Shown piece after piece: positions 1 to 8,541 of a DNA stretch of 64,000 nt. Within the stretch, counting starts at the first letter, position 1. The number at the start of each line of letters is the position of its first letter. The DNA is from UBA6918 sp040754425 (GTDB taxonomy: Bacteria; Pseudomonadota; Gammaproteobacteria; Burkholderiales; Thiobacillaceae), in contig JBFMCR010000014.1 in NCBI GenBank assembly GCA_040754425.1, positions 124,001 through 188,000 of the forward strand, given 5' to 3'. The translations under genes were made by a program, and so were the position numbers. The notes beneath the pieces are model-generated. The model saw nothing but the letters and a program-made list of their open reading frames with translations. It was not told the DNA's origin and searched no databases.

Positions 1-152
1 TTCCACTGCTCGAAGGGCAGATACACACAGCGGAACTGGGTGTTGTAAAAAGACAACTGCCAGTCTGCGGGCAGACCCTCAGGGTAGAAATCCCCCTGCC
101 ACGCCCCATGTTCCCAGCCGACGGTCCCCAGATAGACGATGTATTCGCTCAT
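1..152 (-). CDS. DUF72/YecE-like protein, N-terminal fragment
   Basis: Only the first 50 codons are present; the gene runs off the left edge. The peptide opens MSEYIVYLGTVGWEHGAW and soon has FYPEGLP followed by an aromatic-rich FYN stretch. The spacing of G-T-x-G-W, W, FYPEGLP and FY resembles the start of DUF72 (YecE-like TIM-barrel) proteins, whose function is not established. It lies 35 bp upstream of the start-distal end of cysS on the same strand. Family assignment rests on this short stretch only and could be wrong. Confidence 0.45.
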   Translation of the reverse strand, partial: MSEYIVYLGTVGWEHGAWQGDFYPEGLPADWQLSFYNTQFRCVYLPFEQW

Positions 153-187
153 GTCCCCGGATATGGCGCCATGACTGTCTGAAAAAA

Positions 188-1561
188 TCAGGCCCGGCGC
201 CAGGTCGTGCCTTGCGGGCCGTCTTCGAGGATGACGCCGGCCGCCTTCAGTTCGTCGCGGATGCGGTCGGCCTCCTTGAAATTGCGCGCTTTTTTGGCCG
301 CTGCGCGGGCCGCAATCATGGCATCGATGGCGGCGTCTTCCAGCCCGCCGGCCTCGCCCACCGGGCGCTTGAGGAAATCTTCCGGGTCGGCCTGCAGAAG
401 ACCCAGCACGCCGCCCAGGCTCTTGAGCAGACCGGCAAGGCGGGCGTCATGCGTACGGTTCACCTCATTGGCGAGTTCGAACAGCACCGCCATCGCCTCC
501 GGCGTGCCGAAATCCTCGTCCATGGCCGCCTTGAAGCGCGCCGCCCAGGGGTCGGACCAGTCAAGCGCCACTTCGGCCGGCGGCACGTTCTTCAGCGCCG
601 TGTACAGCCGGGTCAGCGCGCCCTTGGCGTCGTCCAGGTGCGCATCCGAATAGTTGAGCGGGCTGCGGTAATGCGCGCGCAGAATGAAGAAGCGCACCAC
701 CTCGGGGTTGAATTTCCCCAGCACCTCGCGGATGGTGAAAAAATTGCCCAGGCTCTTGGACATCTTCTCGTTGTCCACGCGCACGAAGCCGTTGTGCAGC
801 CAGTAGTTGACGAACTTGCACCCGTGCGCCCCCTCGGACTGGGCGATTTCGTTCTCGTGGTGCGGGAACTGCAAATCCTGGCCGCCGCCGTGGATGTCGA
901 AATGCCTGCCCAGGAGCTTGCCGCTCATGGCCGAGCATTCTATGTGCCAGCCCGGCCTGCCCGGCCCCCACGGGCTTTCCCAGGCCGGCTCGCCCGGCTT
1001 GGCCGCTTTCCACAGCACGAAATCGAGCGGGTCGTGCTTGCTCGCCTCCACTTCCACGCGCACGCCGGCGCGCAGGTCGTCGAGCGACTTGCCGGAAAGC
1101 TGACCGTAGCGCGCGAACCCCCGCACGCTGTAATAGACGTCGCCGTTGTCTGCCCGGTAGGCGAGGCCGCGCGCCTCCAGGGTCTGGATCATGGCCAGCA
1201 TCTCGGCGACATATTCGGTGGCGCGCGGCTCCGCATCCGGCGGCAGCACCCCCAGCCTGGCCTCGTCCTCGTGCATGGCGGCGATGAAGCGGTCGGCCAG
1301 GCCCCTTGGGGTCTCGCCGTTTTCCTGGGCGCGCTTGATGATTTTGTCGTCGATGTCCGTAATGTTGCGCACGTAAGTGACTTCGTAGCCGGACGCGCGC
1401 AGCCACCTTGCCACCATGTCGAACACCACGAACACGCGGGCATGGCCCAGGTGGCAAAAGTCGTACACCGTCATGCCGCACACGTACATGCGAACCCGCC
1501 CGGGCTGGATGGGGACGAAAGTCTCGAGACTGCGGCTTAGGGAGTTGTACAGCTTGAGCAT
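188..1561 (-). CDS. cysS: Cysteinyl-tRNA synthetase
   Basis: Charges tRNA-Cys with cysteine in the cytoplasm. The 457-residue product has the class I signatures: HLGH at residues 37-40 (HIGH motif) and KMSKS near 265. The zinc ligands are recognisable: Cys28 in YVCGMTVYD, the Cys of HIECS, and the His/Glu of FPHHENE. The start is set at the ATG at 1561 (MLKLYNSLSR), which matches the family N-terminus; the frame stays open to 1663, but that extension has no homologous look. It diverges from the TPR gene. Together with ppiB and lpxH it recalls the cysS-ppiB-lpxH neighbourhood of E. coli. Confidence 0.97.
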   Translation of the reverse strand: MLKLYNSLSRSLETFVPIQPGRVRMYVCGMTVYDFCHLGHARVFVVFDMVARWLRASGYEVTYVRNITDIDDKIIKRAQENGETPRGLADRFIAAMHEDEARLGVLPPDAEPRATEYVAEMLAMIQTLEARGLAYRADNGDVYYSVRGFARYGQLSGKSLDDLRAGVRVEVEASKHDPLDFVLWKAAKPGEPAWESPWGPGRPGWHIECSAMSGKLLGRHFDIHGGGQDLQFPHHENEIAQSEGAHGCKFVNYWLHNGFVRVDNEKMSKSLGNFFTIREVLGKFNPEVVRFFILRAHYRSPLNYSDAHLDDAKGALTRLYTALKNVPPAEVALDWSDPWAARFKAAMDEDFGTPEAMAVLFELANEVNRTHDARLAGLLKSLGGVLGLLQADPEDFLKRPVGEAGGLEDAAIDAMIAARAAAKKARNFKEADRIRDELKAAGVILEDGPQGTTWRRA

Positions 1562-1663
1562 GGGGAACGAGGCGGGCGGGCGGCTATCTGAAGCAAAGCC
1601 CCCCACAGACACGGGGGAGTTGTTAGAATTCGGGGTTGCTGACCATTGATCCGAGTTTATCAC

Positions 1664-2650
1664 ATGCCCAGTTTGCTAAGTTTTGCCCGCATGCTCGCCG
1701 TCGTGCTCTGCCTGTCGTTTTCCGCAGGCATTCAGGCGGATGAGATCCAGGACATCAACCAGCTATTCCGCAAGGGCGACTTGAACACGGCCCTTGCCCG
1801 CGCCAACCAGTTCCTGGCGAAAAACCCCAGGGACGCGCAAGTGCGCTTTCTCAAGGGCCTGATCCTGGCGGACCTCGGCAAATCCGCCGAGGCCATCGAG
1901 GTGTTTACCGGTATCACCGAGGACTATCCGGAATTGCCCGAGCCCTACAACAACCTCGCCGTCCTCTATGCGGCCGAAGGCAAATATGACGCGGCGAAAA
2001 ACGCCCTGGAAATGGCCATCCGCACCCACCCGAGCTATGCTACCGCACACGAGAATCTCGGCGACCTTTATGCCCGCATGGCATCGCAGGCCTATGACAA
2101 GGCGCTGCAGATCGACAACAGCAACAAGACGGCGCAAACCAAACTGGCCCTGATCAAGGAGATGATGGCCGGCAAGCCCGCACAGAACAGGACGGCCGCC
2201 GCCAACAGCAAACCGGCCGCGACAACGTCGGCGCCGGTGGCATCCGCGCAGACGGCGGCGCCGGCTGCCAAACCCGCGCCCGCCACGGCCGCCGCCGCCG
2301 AACTTGCGGCCACCAAGACCCCGGATGTGGTGGAAACCGTCCAGGCCTGGGCCAAGGCCTGGTCCAGCAAGGATGTAAAAGCCTATCTGGCGCACTACTC
2401 GCCCGATTTCACCCCTACCGGCATGAGCCGCGCGGCCTGGATGGAACAGCGCAGGGAGCGCATCAGCAAGCCCAAGCGCATCAGTGTCATCCTGCGCGAT
2501 ATCCAGGTCAGGCGCATTTCCCCCGACCGCGCGGAAGTGCGCTTCAGGCAGTACTACCAGTCCGACACCCTCCGCTCGAATTCCGGCAAAACCCTCGATC
2601 TGGCGCTGACTGACGGACAGTGGCTGATCGTGCGCGAATCCGGACGTTGA
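1664..2650 (+). CDS. Exported TPR protein with C-terminal NTF2-like domain
   Basis: A 328-residue protein with a signal peptide (about residues 1-25, LAVVLCLSFSAGIQA). Tandem tetratricopeptide repeats cover about 28-150 (for example PEPYNNLAVLYAAEGKYDAA). An Ala/Pro-rich linker spans about 165-220. A C-terminal NTF2-like domain (about 222-328) has the pattern W..AWSSKDVKAYLAHYSPDF and ends with WLIVRESGR. The start is the ATG at 1664; an upstream in-frame TTG at 1646 is less likely. The following L,D-transpeptidase begins 3 bp after the stop and carries a related C-terminal domain, so the two probably act together at the cell envelope. The exact function is unknown. Confidence 0.85.
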   Translation: MPSLLSFARMLAVVLCLSFSAGIQADEIQDINQLFRKGDLNTALARANQFLAKNPRDAQVRFLKGLILADLGKSAEAIEVFTGITEDYPELPEPYNNLAVLYAAEGKYDAAKNALEMAIRTHPSYATAHENLGDLYARMASQAYDKALQIDNSNKTAQTKLALIKEMMAGKPAQNRTAAANSKPAATTSAPVASAQTAAPAAKPAPATAAAAELAATKTPDVVETVQAWAKAWSSKDVKAYLAHYSPDFTPTGMSRAAWMEQRRERISKPKRISVILRDIQVRRISPDRAEVRFRQYYQSDTLRSNSGKTLDLALTDGQWLIVRESGR

Positions 2651-2653
2651 TTT

Positions 2654-3814
2654 ATGTCGCACAGCCTGCGCTTTTTCCCTTTTGTCGCCCTGCTGGCATT
2701 GCCGGCGCTGGCCGACATGGGCGAAGCCGAGCACCTATTCAACAGCAGCGTGCAGGAAATCCGTCAAAACCGGCTGGACAGCGCACTGCAAACCATCGAC
2801 AGCCTGATCGAGCGCTATCCCAATTTTCGTCTGGCGCAACTGGTCAAGGGCGATCTGCTGCTTGCGCGTGCGCAGCCCATCTCCACGCTGGGCAATGCGC
2901 CCGGCGCACGTGACCAGCAGGCAGACCTGCGCGAGGAGGCAAAGGTGCGCGTCCAGGCAATCAGCGCCCCGGTCAGCTCCGATCTGGTGCCGGAAGAGTT
3001 GCTGCAAGCGGCACCCGATACCGAATACATCATTGCGGTCGATTCCAGCCGCTCGCGGCTCTATGTATTCAGGAACGACTCCAATGTCATCCGCCGCGTC
3101 GCCGACTATTACGTCACCGTCGGCAAATTCGGCATCGGCAAGAACAAGGAAGGCGACAAGCGCACCCCGGTCGGGTTGTATACCATCACCAGCTTCAAGC
3201 CCGACAGCGAACTCGAAGAGCTGTACGGCATCGGCGCCTATCCCCTGAGCTACCCCAACGAATGGGATGTGCGCAATGGCCGCAACGGCTATGGCATCTG
3301 GCTGCATGGCGTGCCGCGCGACACCTACTCGCGTCCGCCCAAGGCCAGTGACGGCTGCGTGGTGCTGTCCAACGACGATCTGAAGACGCTCGGCCGCTAC
3401 ATCCGCATCGGCAAGACCCCCGTCATCATTGCGCCCAAACTGACCTGGGTGGACGCGGGCTCGCTCGCCTCCGCGCGCGAGGAATTGCTAAAGGCCGTCT
3501 ACGACTGGCGCAACGACTGGGAAAGCCTCGACACCGAACGCCTGCTCGCGCACTACTCTCCCGACTTCCTGGCGGGCAGCCAGCGCCTGCCGGAATTTGC
3601 CGAAACCAAGCGCCGGGTGAATGCCGCGAAGACCTGGATCAAGGTGGAAATCAAGCGCCTGAGCATCTACCGACAGCCGGGCGACAAGGACATGGCCGTG
3701 ATCACCTTCGACCAGGATTACAAGAGCAGCAACCTCAGCGACCTGACGCGGAAACGCCAGTACTGGCAGCGCAAGAACGGCCGCTGGCGCATCATTCAGG
3801 AAACCGTCTTATAA
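2654..3814 (+). CDS. L,D-transpeptidase (YkuD) of the YafK/Cds6 type
   Basis: A 386-residue exported enzyme with a signal peptide ending near residue 20 (LLALPALA). A short helical, repeat-like region is followed by a YkuD catalytic domain (about 118-265). The catalytic His218 (WLHGVP) and Cys235 in ASDGCVVLS fit the family motif, with SDGC in place of the commoner SHGC, as in YafK-like enzymes. Such enzymes cross-link, cleave or attach proteins to peptidoglycan. The C-terminus (about 275-386, DTERLLAHYSPDFLAG to WRIIQETVL) is an NTF2-like domain paralogous to that of the preceding gene. Spacing of 3 bp and 11 bp to its neighbours suggests one transcript. Confidence 0.9.
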   Translation: MSHSLRFFPFVALLALPALADMGEAEHLFNSSVQEIRQNRLDSALQTIDSLIERYPNFRLAQLVKGDLLLARAQPISTLGNAPGARDQQADLREEAKVRVQAISAPVSSDLVPEELLQAAPDTEYIIAVDSSRSRLYVFRNDSNVIRRVADYYVTVGKFGIGKNKEGDKRTPVGLYTITSFKPDSELEELYGIGAYPLSYPNEWDVRNGRNGYGIWLHGVPRDTYSRPPKASDGCVVLSNDDLKTLGRYIRIGKTPVIIAPKLTWVDAGSLASAREELLKAVYDWRNDWESLDTERLLAHYSPDFLAGSQRLPEFAETKRRVNAAKTWIKVEIKRLSIYRQPGDKDMAVITFDQDYKSSNLSDLTRKRQYWQRKNGRWRIIQETVL

Positions 3815-3825
3815 AAGGGAACGAC

Positions 3826-4317
3826 ATGGTCAAACTGCACACCACGAAAGGCGTGATTACGCTCGAACTGGATGCCGAAAAGGCGCCCGTCACGACAGAA
3901 AACTTTCTGCAGTACGTACGCGACGGCTTCTATGACGGCACCATCTTCCACCGCGTGATCGACGGCTTCATGATCCAGGGCGGCGGCTTCGAGCCCGGCA
4001 TGACGCAAAAGCCCACGCGCGCGCCGATCAAGAACGAGGCCGCCAACGGCCTCAGGAACGACGCCTACACCATCGCCATGGCGCGCACTTCCAATCCGGA
4101 ATCCGCCACGGCCCAGTTCTTCATCAACGTGGCCGACAACAGTTTCCTCAATTTCACCTCCCCCACCCCCCAGGGCTACGGCTATGCCGTATTCGGCAAG
4201 GTGGTCGAGGGCAGGGAAGTCGTCGACCTCATCAAGAAGGCCCGCACCGGCAGCCGCGCCGGCCACCAGGATGTGCCGGTGGAAGACATCGTCATCACCA
4301 AGGCGGAAATTGTCTAA
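3826..4317 (+). CDS. ppiB: Peptidyl-prolyl cis-trans isomerase B (cyclophilin)
   Basis: Cytoplasmic proline isomerase of 163 residues with no signal peptide. The cyclophilin active-site residues are visible: FHRVIDGFMIQGG, AMARTSNPESATAQFFIN and GYAVFGKVVEG. It has a Tyr/Phe-type pocket rather than the drug-binding Trp typical of eukaryotic members, as in bacterial PpiB. A good ribosome-binding site (AAAGGGAACGAC) precedes the ATG. Its stop overlaps the likely lpxH start by 8 bp, suggesting translational coupling. Confidence 0.96.
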   Translation: MVKLHTTKGVITLELDAEKAPVTTENFLQYVRDGFYDGTIFHRVIDGFMIQGGGFEPGMTQKPTRAPIKNEAANGLRNDAYTIAMARTSNPESATAQFFINVADNSFLNFTSPTPQGYGYAVFGKVVEGREVVDLIKKARTGSRAGHQDVPVEDIVITKAEIV

Positions 4318-5080
4318 CCAGGCGACAGGCTTCACGCTTTTCATCGCCGACCTGCATCTGGCCGAAGAGCGCCCGCAAGCCAGCGGGCGCTTTTTTCATT
4401 TCCTGGAAAGCATCGCGCCGGGCGCCGATGCACTGTACATCCTCGGCGACCTGTTCGAATACTGGGCCGGCGACGACGATGCCGATGCACCGCTCGCCCG
4501 TCAGTCCGCGCGGAAAATAAAGACCCTGACGGCATCAGGGACGCCGGTTCATTTCATGCACGGCAACCGCGATTTCCTGCTGGCGCAACGCTATGCCGAT
4601 TCATGCGGCATGGTTCTGCTGAGCGATCCCGCCGCGGTCGACCTATATGGAACCCGCACGCTGCTGACACACGGCGACATGCTCTGCACCGATGACCGCA
4701 GTTATCAGCGCTTCAGAAAGCTGGTCCGGCAGCCGCTGGTTCGCCACACCCTGCTCGCGCTGCCGCTGGGTCTTCGTCACGCCATGGCCAGGTCCGCGCG
4801 CTCCGGCAGCGAACGCGCCAAAGCCGGAAAGTCCTACGAAATCATGGATGTGAATGCGGACGCAGTCGCCGCAATGTTCCGCCAGTCCGGCGCGGCGCGC
4901 ATGATCCACGGACATACGCACCGGCCTGCGCAACATGCCCTCACGATAGACGGACGGCCTGGTGAGCGCTGGGTGCTGCCCGACTGGTATGGCGAAGGCG
5001 GCTATCTTGCCTGCACCGCCGGCGGCTGCGAACTGCTGCCCTTGCCCTCATCCACCTCGGGGAGCTCGAACAATTCATAG
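4310..5080 (+). CDS. lpxH: UDP-2,3-diacylglucosamine diphosphatase
   Basis: Makes lipid X from UDP-2,3-diacylglucosamine in lipid A synthesis, at the inner face of the cytoplasmic membrane. The metallophosphoesterase motifs are complete: ADLHL, GDLFEYW, HGNRDF, THGDM and HGHTHRP. The best start is a TTG at 4310 (SNQATGFTLFIADLHL), inside the end of ppiB; no ATG gives a family-like N-terminus. The 256-residue length is normal apart from a Ser-rich tail. The final 79 bp lie antisense to the end of the convergent secreted-protein gene. Confidence 0.94.
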   Translation: MSNQATGFTLFIADLHLAEERPQASGRFFHFLESIAPGADALYILGDLFEYWAGDDDADAPLARQSARKIKTLTASGTPVHFMHGNRDFLLAQRYADSCGMVLLSDPAAVDLYGTRTLLTHGDMLCTDDRSYQRFRKLVRQPLVRHTLLALPLGLRHAMARSARSGSERAKAGKSYEIMDVNADAVAAMFRQSGAARMIHGHTHRPAQHALTIDGRPGERWVLPDWYGEGGYLACTAGGCELLPLPSSTSGSSNNS

Positions 5081-5709
5081 CCCTCAGGCAGCCGGAAAAG
5101 CTCAGGCCGCAACGGACGCTTTTCCCCGCTGACGTACTGCCGCACGCGCCCGGCGTAGTCGCGCTCTTCGATGGGCAGCCCGGCGGAATATGACATCCCC
5201 GTTTGCCACACATGGTGCACGAGGTCGCAGTCCTGGCGCAGTTCGACCGGCGTGTTGCGATATGTCGCCCACTGGGTATAGGCCAGAGCCGCCTTGTATT
5301 CCGCCATGGCGCGCGCAGCGTCGGGAAACAATTTCGCCACCGCCACGGTCTCCGAACACAGCCTGCCATCGGCCAGCACCTGCACCCGCACCGTCCCGCT
5401 GCGCACCGGCGTCAGTTTCCTTTCCACACGATAGGTATGGGCCGGCTCGCCGGGAAGCTTTTCGTCGTGCATGGCCATGAACATTTTCCGCTCATGCAGC
5501 ACGTTCAAGACCTTGCCGGTCTTGCGGTCGAACAGCACGAAATCGCCACCATCGTGTCCGTCGTCCATGCGCAGATAGCGATCGGTCACCAGGATGCGCG
5601 TCTCGTAGGGCGCAGCGCCGCCTTCGCTGTCCTGATAGCGCAGATCGATCATGTCCGCCGCATGCGCTGCCGCGAAAGCAAACAAAACCAGAACAGCGGC
5701 AAACTTCAC
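5002..5709 (-). CDS. Secreted protein of unknown function
   Basis: A 235-residue protein beginning at a GTG with a clear signal peptide (KFAAVLVLFAFAAAHA, cut before ADMIDL). The mature part has alternating beta-strand-like segments (YETRILVTDRYLRMDD, FVLFDRKTGKVLNVLH, KMFMAMHDEKL). These faintly recall DUF4412-type periplasmic proteins, but I cannot name the family. The GTG overlaps the metZ stop (GTGA), so it is probably translated with metZ. The 3' end runs 79 bp into the convergent lpxH coding sequence. Confidence 0.8.
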   Translation of the reverse strand: MKFAAVLVLFAFAAAHAADMIDLRYQDSEGGAAPYETRILVTDRYLRMDDGHDGGDFVLFDRKTGKVLNVLHERKMFMAMHDEKLPGEPAHTYRVERKLTPVRSGTVRVQVLADGRLCSETVAVAKLFPDAARAMAEYKAALAYTQWATYRNTPVELRQDCDLVHHVWQTGMSYSAGLPIEERDYAGRVRQYVSGEKRPLRPELFRLPEGYELFELPEVDEGKGSSSQPPAVQAR

Positions 5710-6881
5710 GCCTGCAACCCCCGCGAAAGATCGTTGCGGATGTCGCGCACCGATTCCAGCCCCACCGCCACCCGCAGCAGTCCGTCGCCGATGCCGGCAA
5801 ACGCGCGCTGCTCGGGAGTCATGCGGCTGTGGGTGGTGGTGGCCGGGTGGGTGATGGTGGTCTTGGCATCTCCCAGGTTGGCGGTAATGGACAGCATCCG
5901 GCAGGCATCGACCACGCGCCAGGCCGCGCTCTGGCCGCCCTTGACCTCGAAAGCCACGATGCCGCCGCCGGTTTTCTGCTGCCTCATCGCCAGTTCGTGC
6001 TGCGGATGCGAAGGCAGGCCCGGATACCACACGCGCTCGACTCCGGGATGACTCTCCAGCCACGTGGCGAGTTCCAGCGCGTTGCGCGAATGCGCATCCA
6101 TCCGCAGGGAAAGCGTCTCCAGGCCCTTCAGGATCACCCAGGCATTGAAAGCAGACAAGGTCGGACCGGCAGTGCGCAGGAAGGTGTATACCCCTTCCAT
6201 CAGCTCCCTCGAACCCAGCACCGCCCCGCCCAGCACTCTGCCCTGGCCGTCGAGGTACTTGGTGGCGGAATGGATGACGATGTCCGCGCCGAGATCGAGC
6301 GGGCGCTGCAAGGCCGGGGAGCAGAAACAGTTGTCGACCGCGAGCCGGGCGCCAAAGCGTTTCGCGATCGCGGACAGGGCGGCGATGTCGCTTACCTCGG
6401 TCAGCGGGTTGGAAGGCGACTCGACGAAAAACAGTTTCGTGTTCGCCTTCACCGCCTTTTTCCAATCCTCCGGTTCAGTGGGCGAGACGTAGGTGGTCTC
6501 GATGCCGAAGCGGCCGAGGATGTTGGAGAACAGCTGCACCGTAGAGCCGAAGATCGAGCGCGAGGCGACGATGTGTTCGCCCGACTTCATCAGCCCCATC
6601 ACCGTGGCCAAGATCGCCGCCATGCCGGAAGAGAAGGCCACACAGCGCTCGGCGCCTTCGAGGGCGGCAAGGCGCGTTTCCAGCATGGTCACCGTGGGAT
6701 TGGTGAAGCGCGCATAGATGTTGCCGGGCTCCTCACCCTTGAAGCGGGCGGCGGCTTGCGCCGCACTCTCGAACACGAAGCTGGAGGTGAGGAACATGGC
6801 CTCGCTGTGCTCGTTGAACTGGCTGCGCGTGGTGCCTGCCCGCACTGCCAGGGTTTCCAGATCGTAGTTTTCGTCGCTCAT
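5706..6881 (-). CDS. metZ: O-succinylhomoserine sulfhydrylase
   Basis: PLP enzyme making homocysteine from an activated homoserine and sulfide, in methionine synthesis. The 391-residue product is a Cys/Met-metabolism fold type I enzyme. The PLP lysine is in HSATKYLDGQGR; GNIYARFTNPT, CVAFSSGMAA and VDNCFCSPALQRPL are family landmarks. The ATG at 6881 is chosen because GGGGAAG lies just upstream; a TTG at 6893 would put the start inside a terminator T-tract. A SAM-II-like aptamer and an intrinsic terminator precede it, so expression is likely repressed by S-adenosylmethionine. Whether the substrate is the succinyl or acetyl ester cannot be read from sequence. Confidence 0.93.
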   Translation of the reverse strand: MSDENYDLETLAVRAGTTRSQFNEHSEAMFLTSSFVFESAAQAAARFKGEEPGNIYARFTNPTVTMLETRLAALEGAERCVAFSSGMAAILATVMGLMKSGEHIVASRSIFGSTVQLFSNILGRFGIETTYVSPTEPEDWKKAVKANTKLFFVESPSNPLTEVSDIAALSAIAKRFGARLAVDNCFCSPALQRPLDLGADIVIHSATKYLDGQGRVLGGAVLGSRELMEGVYTFLRTAGPTLSAFNAWVILKGLETLSLRMDAHSRNALELATWLESHPGVERVWYPGLPSHPQHELAMRQQKTGGGIVAFEVKGGQSAAWRVVDACRMLSITANLGDAKTTITHPATTTHSRMTPEQRAFAGIGDGLLRVAVGLESVRDIRNDLSRGLQA

Positions 6882-6891
6882 GTGCTTCCCC

Positions 6892-6924
6892 AAATAAAAA
6901 AACCCGTTCGCGCGGGAACGGGTT
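6892..6924 (-). terminator. Intrinsic terminator between purF and metZ
   Basis: Read on the minus strand, a perfect 9-bp stem AACCCGTTC / GAACGGGTT with a 6-nt loop is followed directly by a run of T. It ends about 11 bp before the metZ ATG. It could simply end purF transcripts. Because a SAM-II-like aptamer lies immediately upstream, it is more likely the expression platform of that riboswitch. Confidence 0.8.
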
Positions 6925-6927
6925 CGC

Positions 6928-6985
6928 CACGCTTTAGCAGTATTTGTTTAACGCGCCCTGCAAGCTGTGTTCAACTCGGCGCCTG
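6928..6985 (-). promoter_or_regulatory. SAM-II-type riboswitch aptamer upstream of metZ
   Basis: On the minus strand a 5-bp stem GCGCC/GGCGC encloses a loop that ends with CTTGCA. The stem is followed by GTTAAACAAATACT and the box GCTAAA. The order of stem, loop ending TTGCA, TAAA and GCTAAA is the conserved pattern of the SAM-II (metA) riboswitch pseudoknot. The location, upstream of a methionine-synthesis gene and followed by a terminator, fits. The call is from memory of the consensus and has not been scored against a covariance model. Confidence 0.7.
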
Positions 6986-7014
6986 AGTAAATCTATTCCT
7001 TCGGTCCAGTGCCG

Positions 7015-8538
7015 TCAAGCCCGCGCGCCGGACACCAGGTTCAGATCCAGCTGTTGGGTCTCTATGGCCTGATGCTGGGTGTCGCCGTTGCGCAGGGCCT
7101 CGATGTAATCCAGGTATTCGGGCGTCACGTCGCCGGTGATGTAGCGGCCGTCGAAACAGGAAGTGTCGAAATCGCGTATGGCGGGATTTTCCGCGCGCAC
7201 ATCCTCGACCAGCGCGTCGAGGTCCTGATAGATCAGTGCGTCACAGCCGATTTCGCGCGCGATTTCCTCGTCGCTGCGTCCGAACGCCAGAAGCTCCGCA
7301 CGGGTCGGCATGTCGATGCCATAGACGTTGGGATAACGCACCGGCGGCGCCGCGGACGCAAAAAACACACGGGCTGCGCCGGAATCGCGCGCCATCTGCA
7401 CGATCTCGCGGCTGGTGGTGCCGCGCACGATGGAATCGTCCACCAGCAGCACGTTCTTGCCCTTGAATTCCTCGGCGATGGCATTGAGCTTCTGGCGCAC
7501 CGATTTCTTGCGCAGGGCCTGGCCCGGCATGATGAAGGTGCGGCCGATGTAGCGATTCTTGATGAAGCCTTCGCGGTAGGGCACGCCCAGATGGTTGGCA
7601 AGCTGCAGGGCGGAAGGCCGGCTGGTGTCCGGGATCGGGATCACCACGTCGATTTTGAGGTGGATGAACTCGCGCTTGATCTTTTCCGCCAGCGACACGC
7701 CCATGCGCAGCCGCGTCTTGTAAACCGAAATGCCGTCCATGACCGAATCCGGACGCGCAAGATAGACATACTCGAAAATGCAGGGGTTCAGCGCCGGCGC
7801 GGCAGCGCACTGGCGGCTGTGCAGGCGCCTGTTCTCGTCGACGAACACCGCTTCGCCCGGCAGCACGTCGCGCAGGATCTTGAAGCCGAGGGTGTCGATT
7901 GCCACGCTCTCGGAAGCGATGATGTATTCCGGCGGGTTTGCGTTCTCGTTCACGCCGATGACCAGCGGGCGGATGCCGTGCGGGTCGCGGAAGGCCAAGA
8001 GGCCGTAGCCGGCGATCAGCGCCACCACCGCATAGGCGCCGCGGCAACGCGCGTGCACGCCGGAAACGGCCTTGAAAATGGTGTTCAGATCGAGGCGGCC
8101 GGCACGGCCATTGGACTGCAGCTCATGCGCCAGTACGTTCAGCAGCACCTCGGAATCGGAATTGGTGTTGACGTGGCGCAGGTCCTCGGCGAAGAGGGCC
8201 CGCTTGAGTTCGTCGGTATTGGTCAGGTTGCCGTTGTGCCCCAGCACGATGCCGAAAGGCGAGTTCACGTAAAAAGGCTGCGACTCGGCGGGGCTGGAAG
8301 CCGAGCCGGCAGTCGGGTAGCGCACATGCGCCACGCCGATGTTGCCCAGCAGGTTCCTCATGTCGCGGGTGCGGAACACGTCGCGCGCGAGGCCCTGCCC
8401 CTTGTGCATGTGGAAGCGCGCGCCTTCCGCGGTGACGATGCCGGCGGCATCCTGGCCGCGGTGCTGCAGCACCATCAGCCCGTCGTAGAGCAGTTGATTA
8501 ACCGGTGTATTGGCGGCTATGCCGATGACTCCACACAT
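7015..8538 (-). CDS. purF: Amidophosphoribosyltransferase
   Basis: First committed enzyme of purine synthesis: PRPP plus glutamine gives phosphoribosylamine. The 507-residue product starts MCGVIGI, so Cys2 becomes the N-terminal nucleophile of the class II glutaminase domain (about 1-230). Other glutaminase landmarks are LQHRGQDAAGI and GIVLGHNGNLTN. The phosphoribosyltransferase half contains the PRPP loop LLVDDSIVRGTT. It follows cvpA with a 3-bp gap, the classical cvpA-purF pairing, and precedes the riboswitch-controlled metZ. Confidence 0.97.
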   Translation of the reverse strand: MCGVIGIAANTPVNQLLYDGLMVLQHRGQDAAGIVTAEGARFHMHKGQGLARDVFRTRDMRNLLGNIGVAHVRYPTAGSASSPAESQPFYVNSPFGIVLGHNGNLTNTDELKRALFAEDLRHVNTNSDSEVLLNVLAHELQSNGRAGRLDLNTIFKAVSGVHARCRGAYAVVALIAGYGLLAFRDPHGIRPLVIGVNENANPPEYIIASESVAIDTLGFKILRDVLPGEAVFVDENRRLHSRQCAAAPALNPCIFEYVYLARPDSVMDGISVYKTRLRMGVSLAEKIKREFIHLKIDVVIPIPDTSRPSALQLANHLGVPYREGFIKNRYIGRTFIMPGQALRKKSVRQKLNAIAEEFKGKNVLLVDDSIVRGTTSREIVQMARDSGAARVFFASAAPPVRYPNVYGIDMPTRAELLAFGRSDEEIAREIGCDALIYQDLDALVEDVRAENPAIRDFDTSCFDGRYITGDVTPEYLDYIEALRNGDTQHQAIETQQLDLNLVSGARA

Positions 8539-8541
8539 GCG

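Noticed and set aside
5709..6465. N-terminal extension of the secreted protein gene
   Set aside because: The upstream part is an off-frame reading of metZ; the signal peptide begins at the GTG at 5709.
6882..6893. TTG start of metZ at 6893
   Set aside because: It lies in the terminator T-tract; the ATG at 6881 has a ribosome-binding site.
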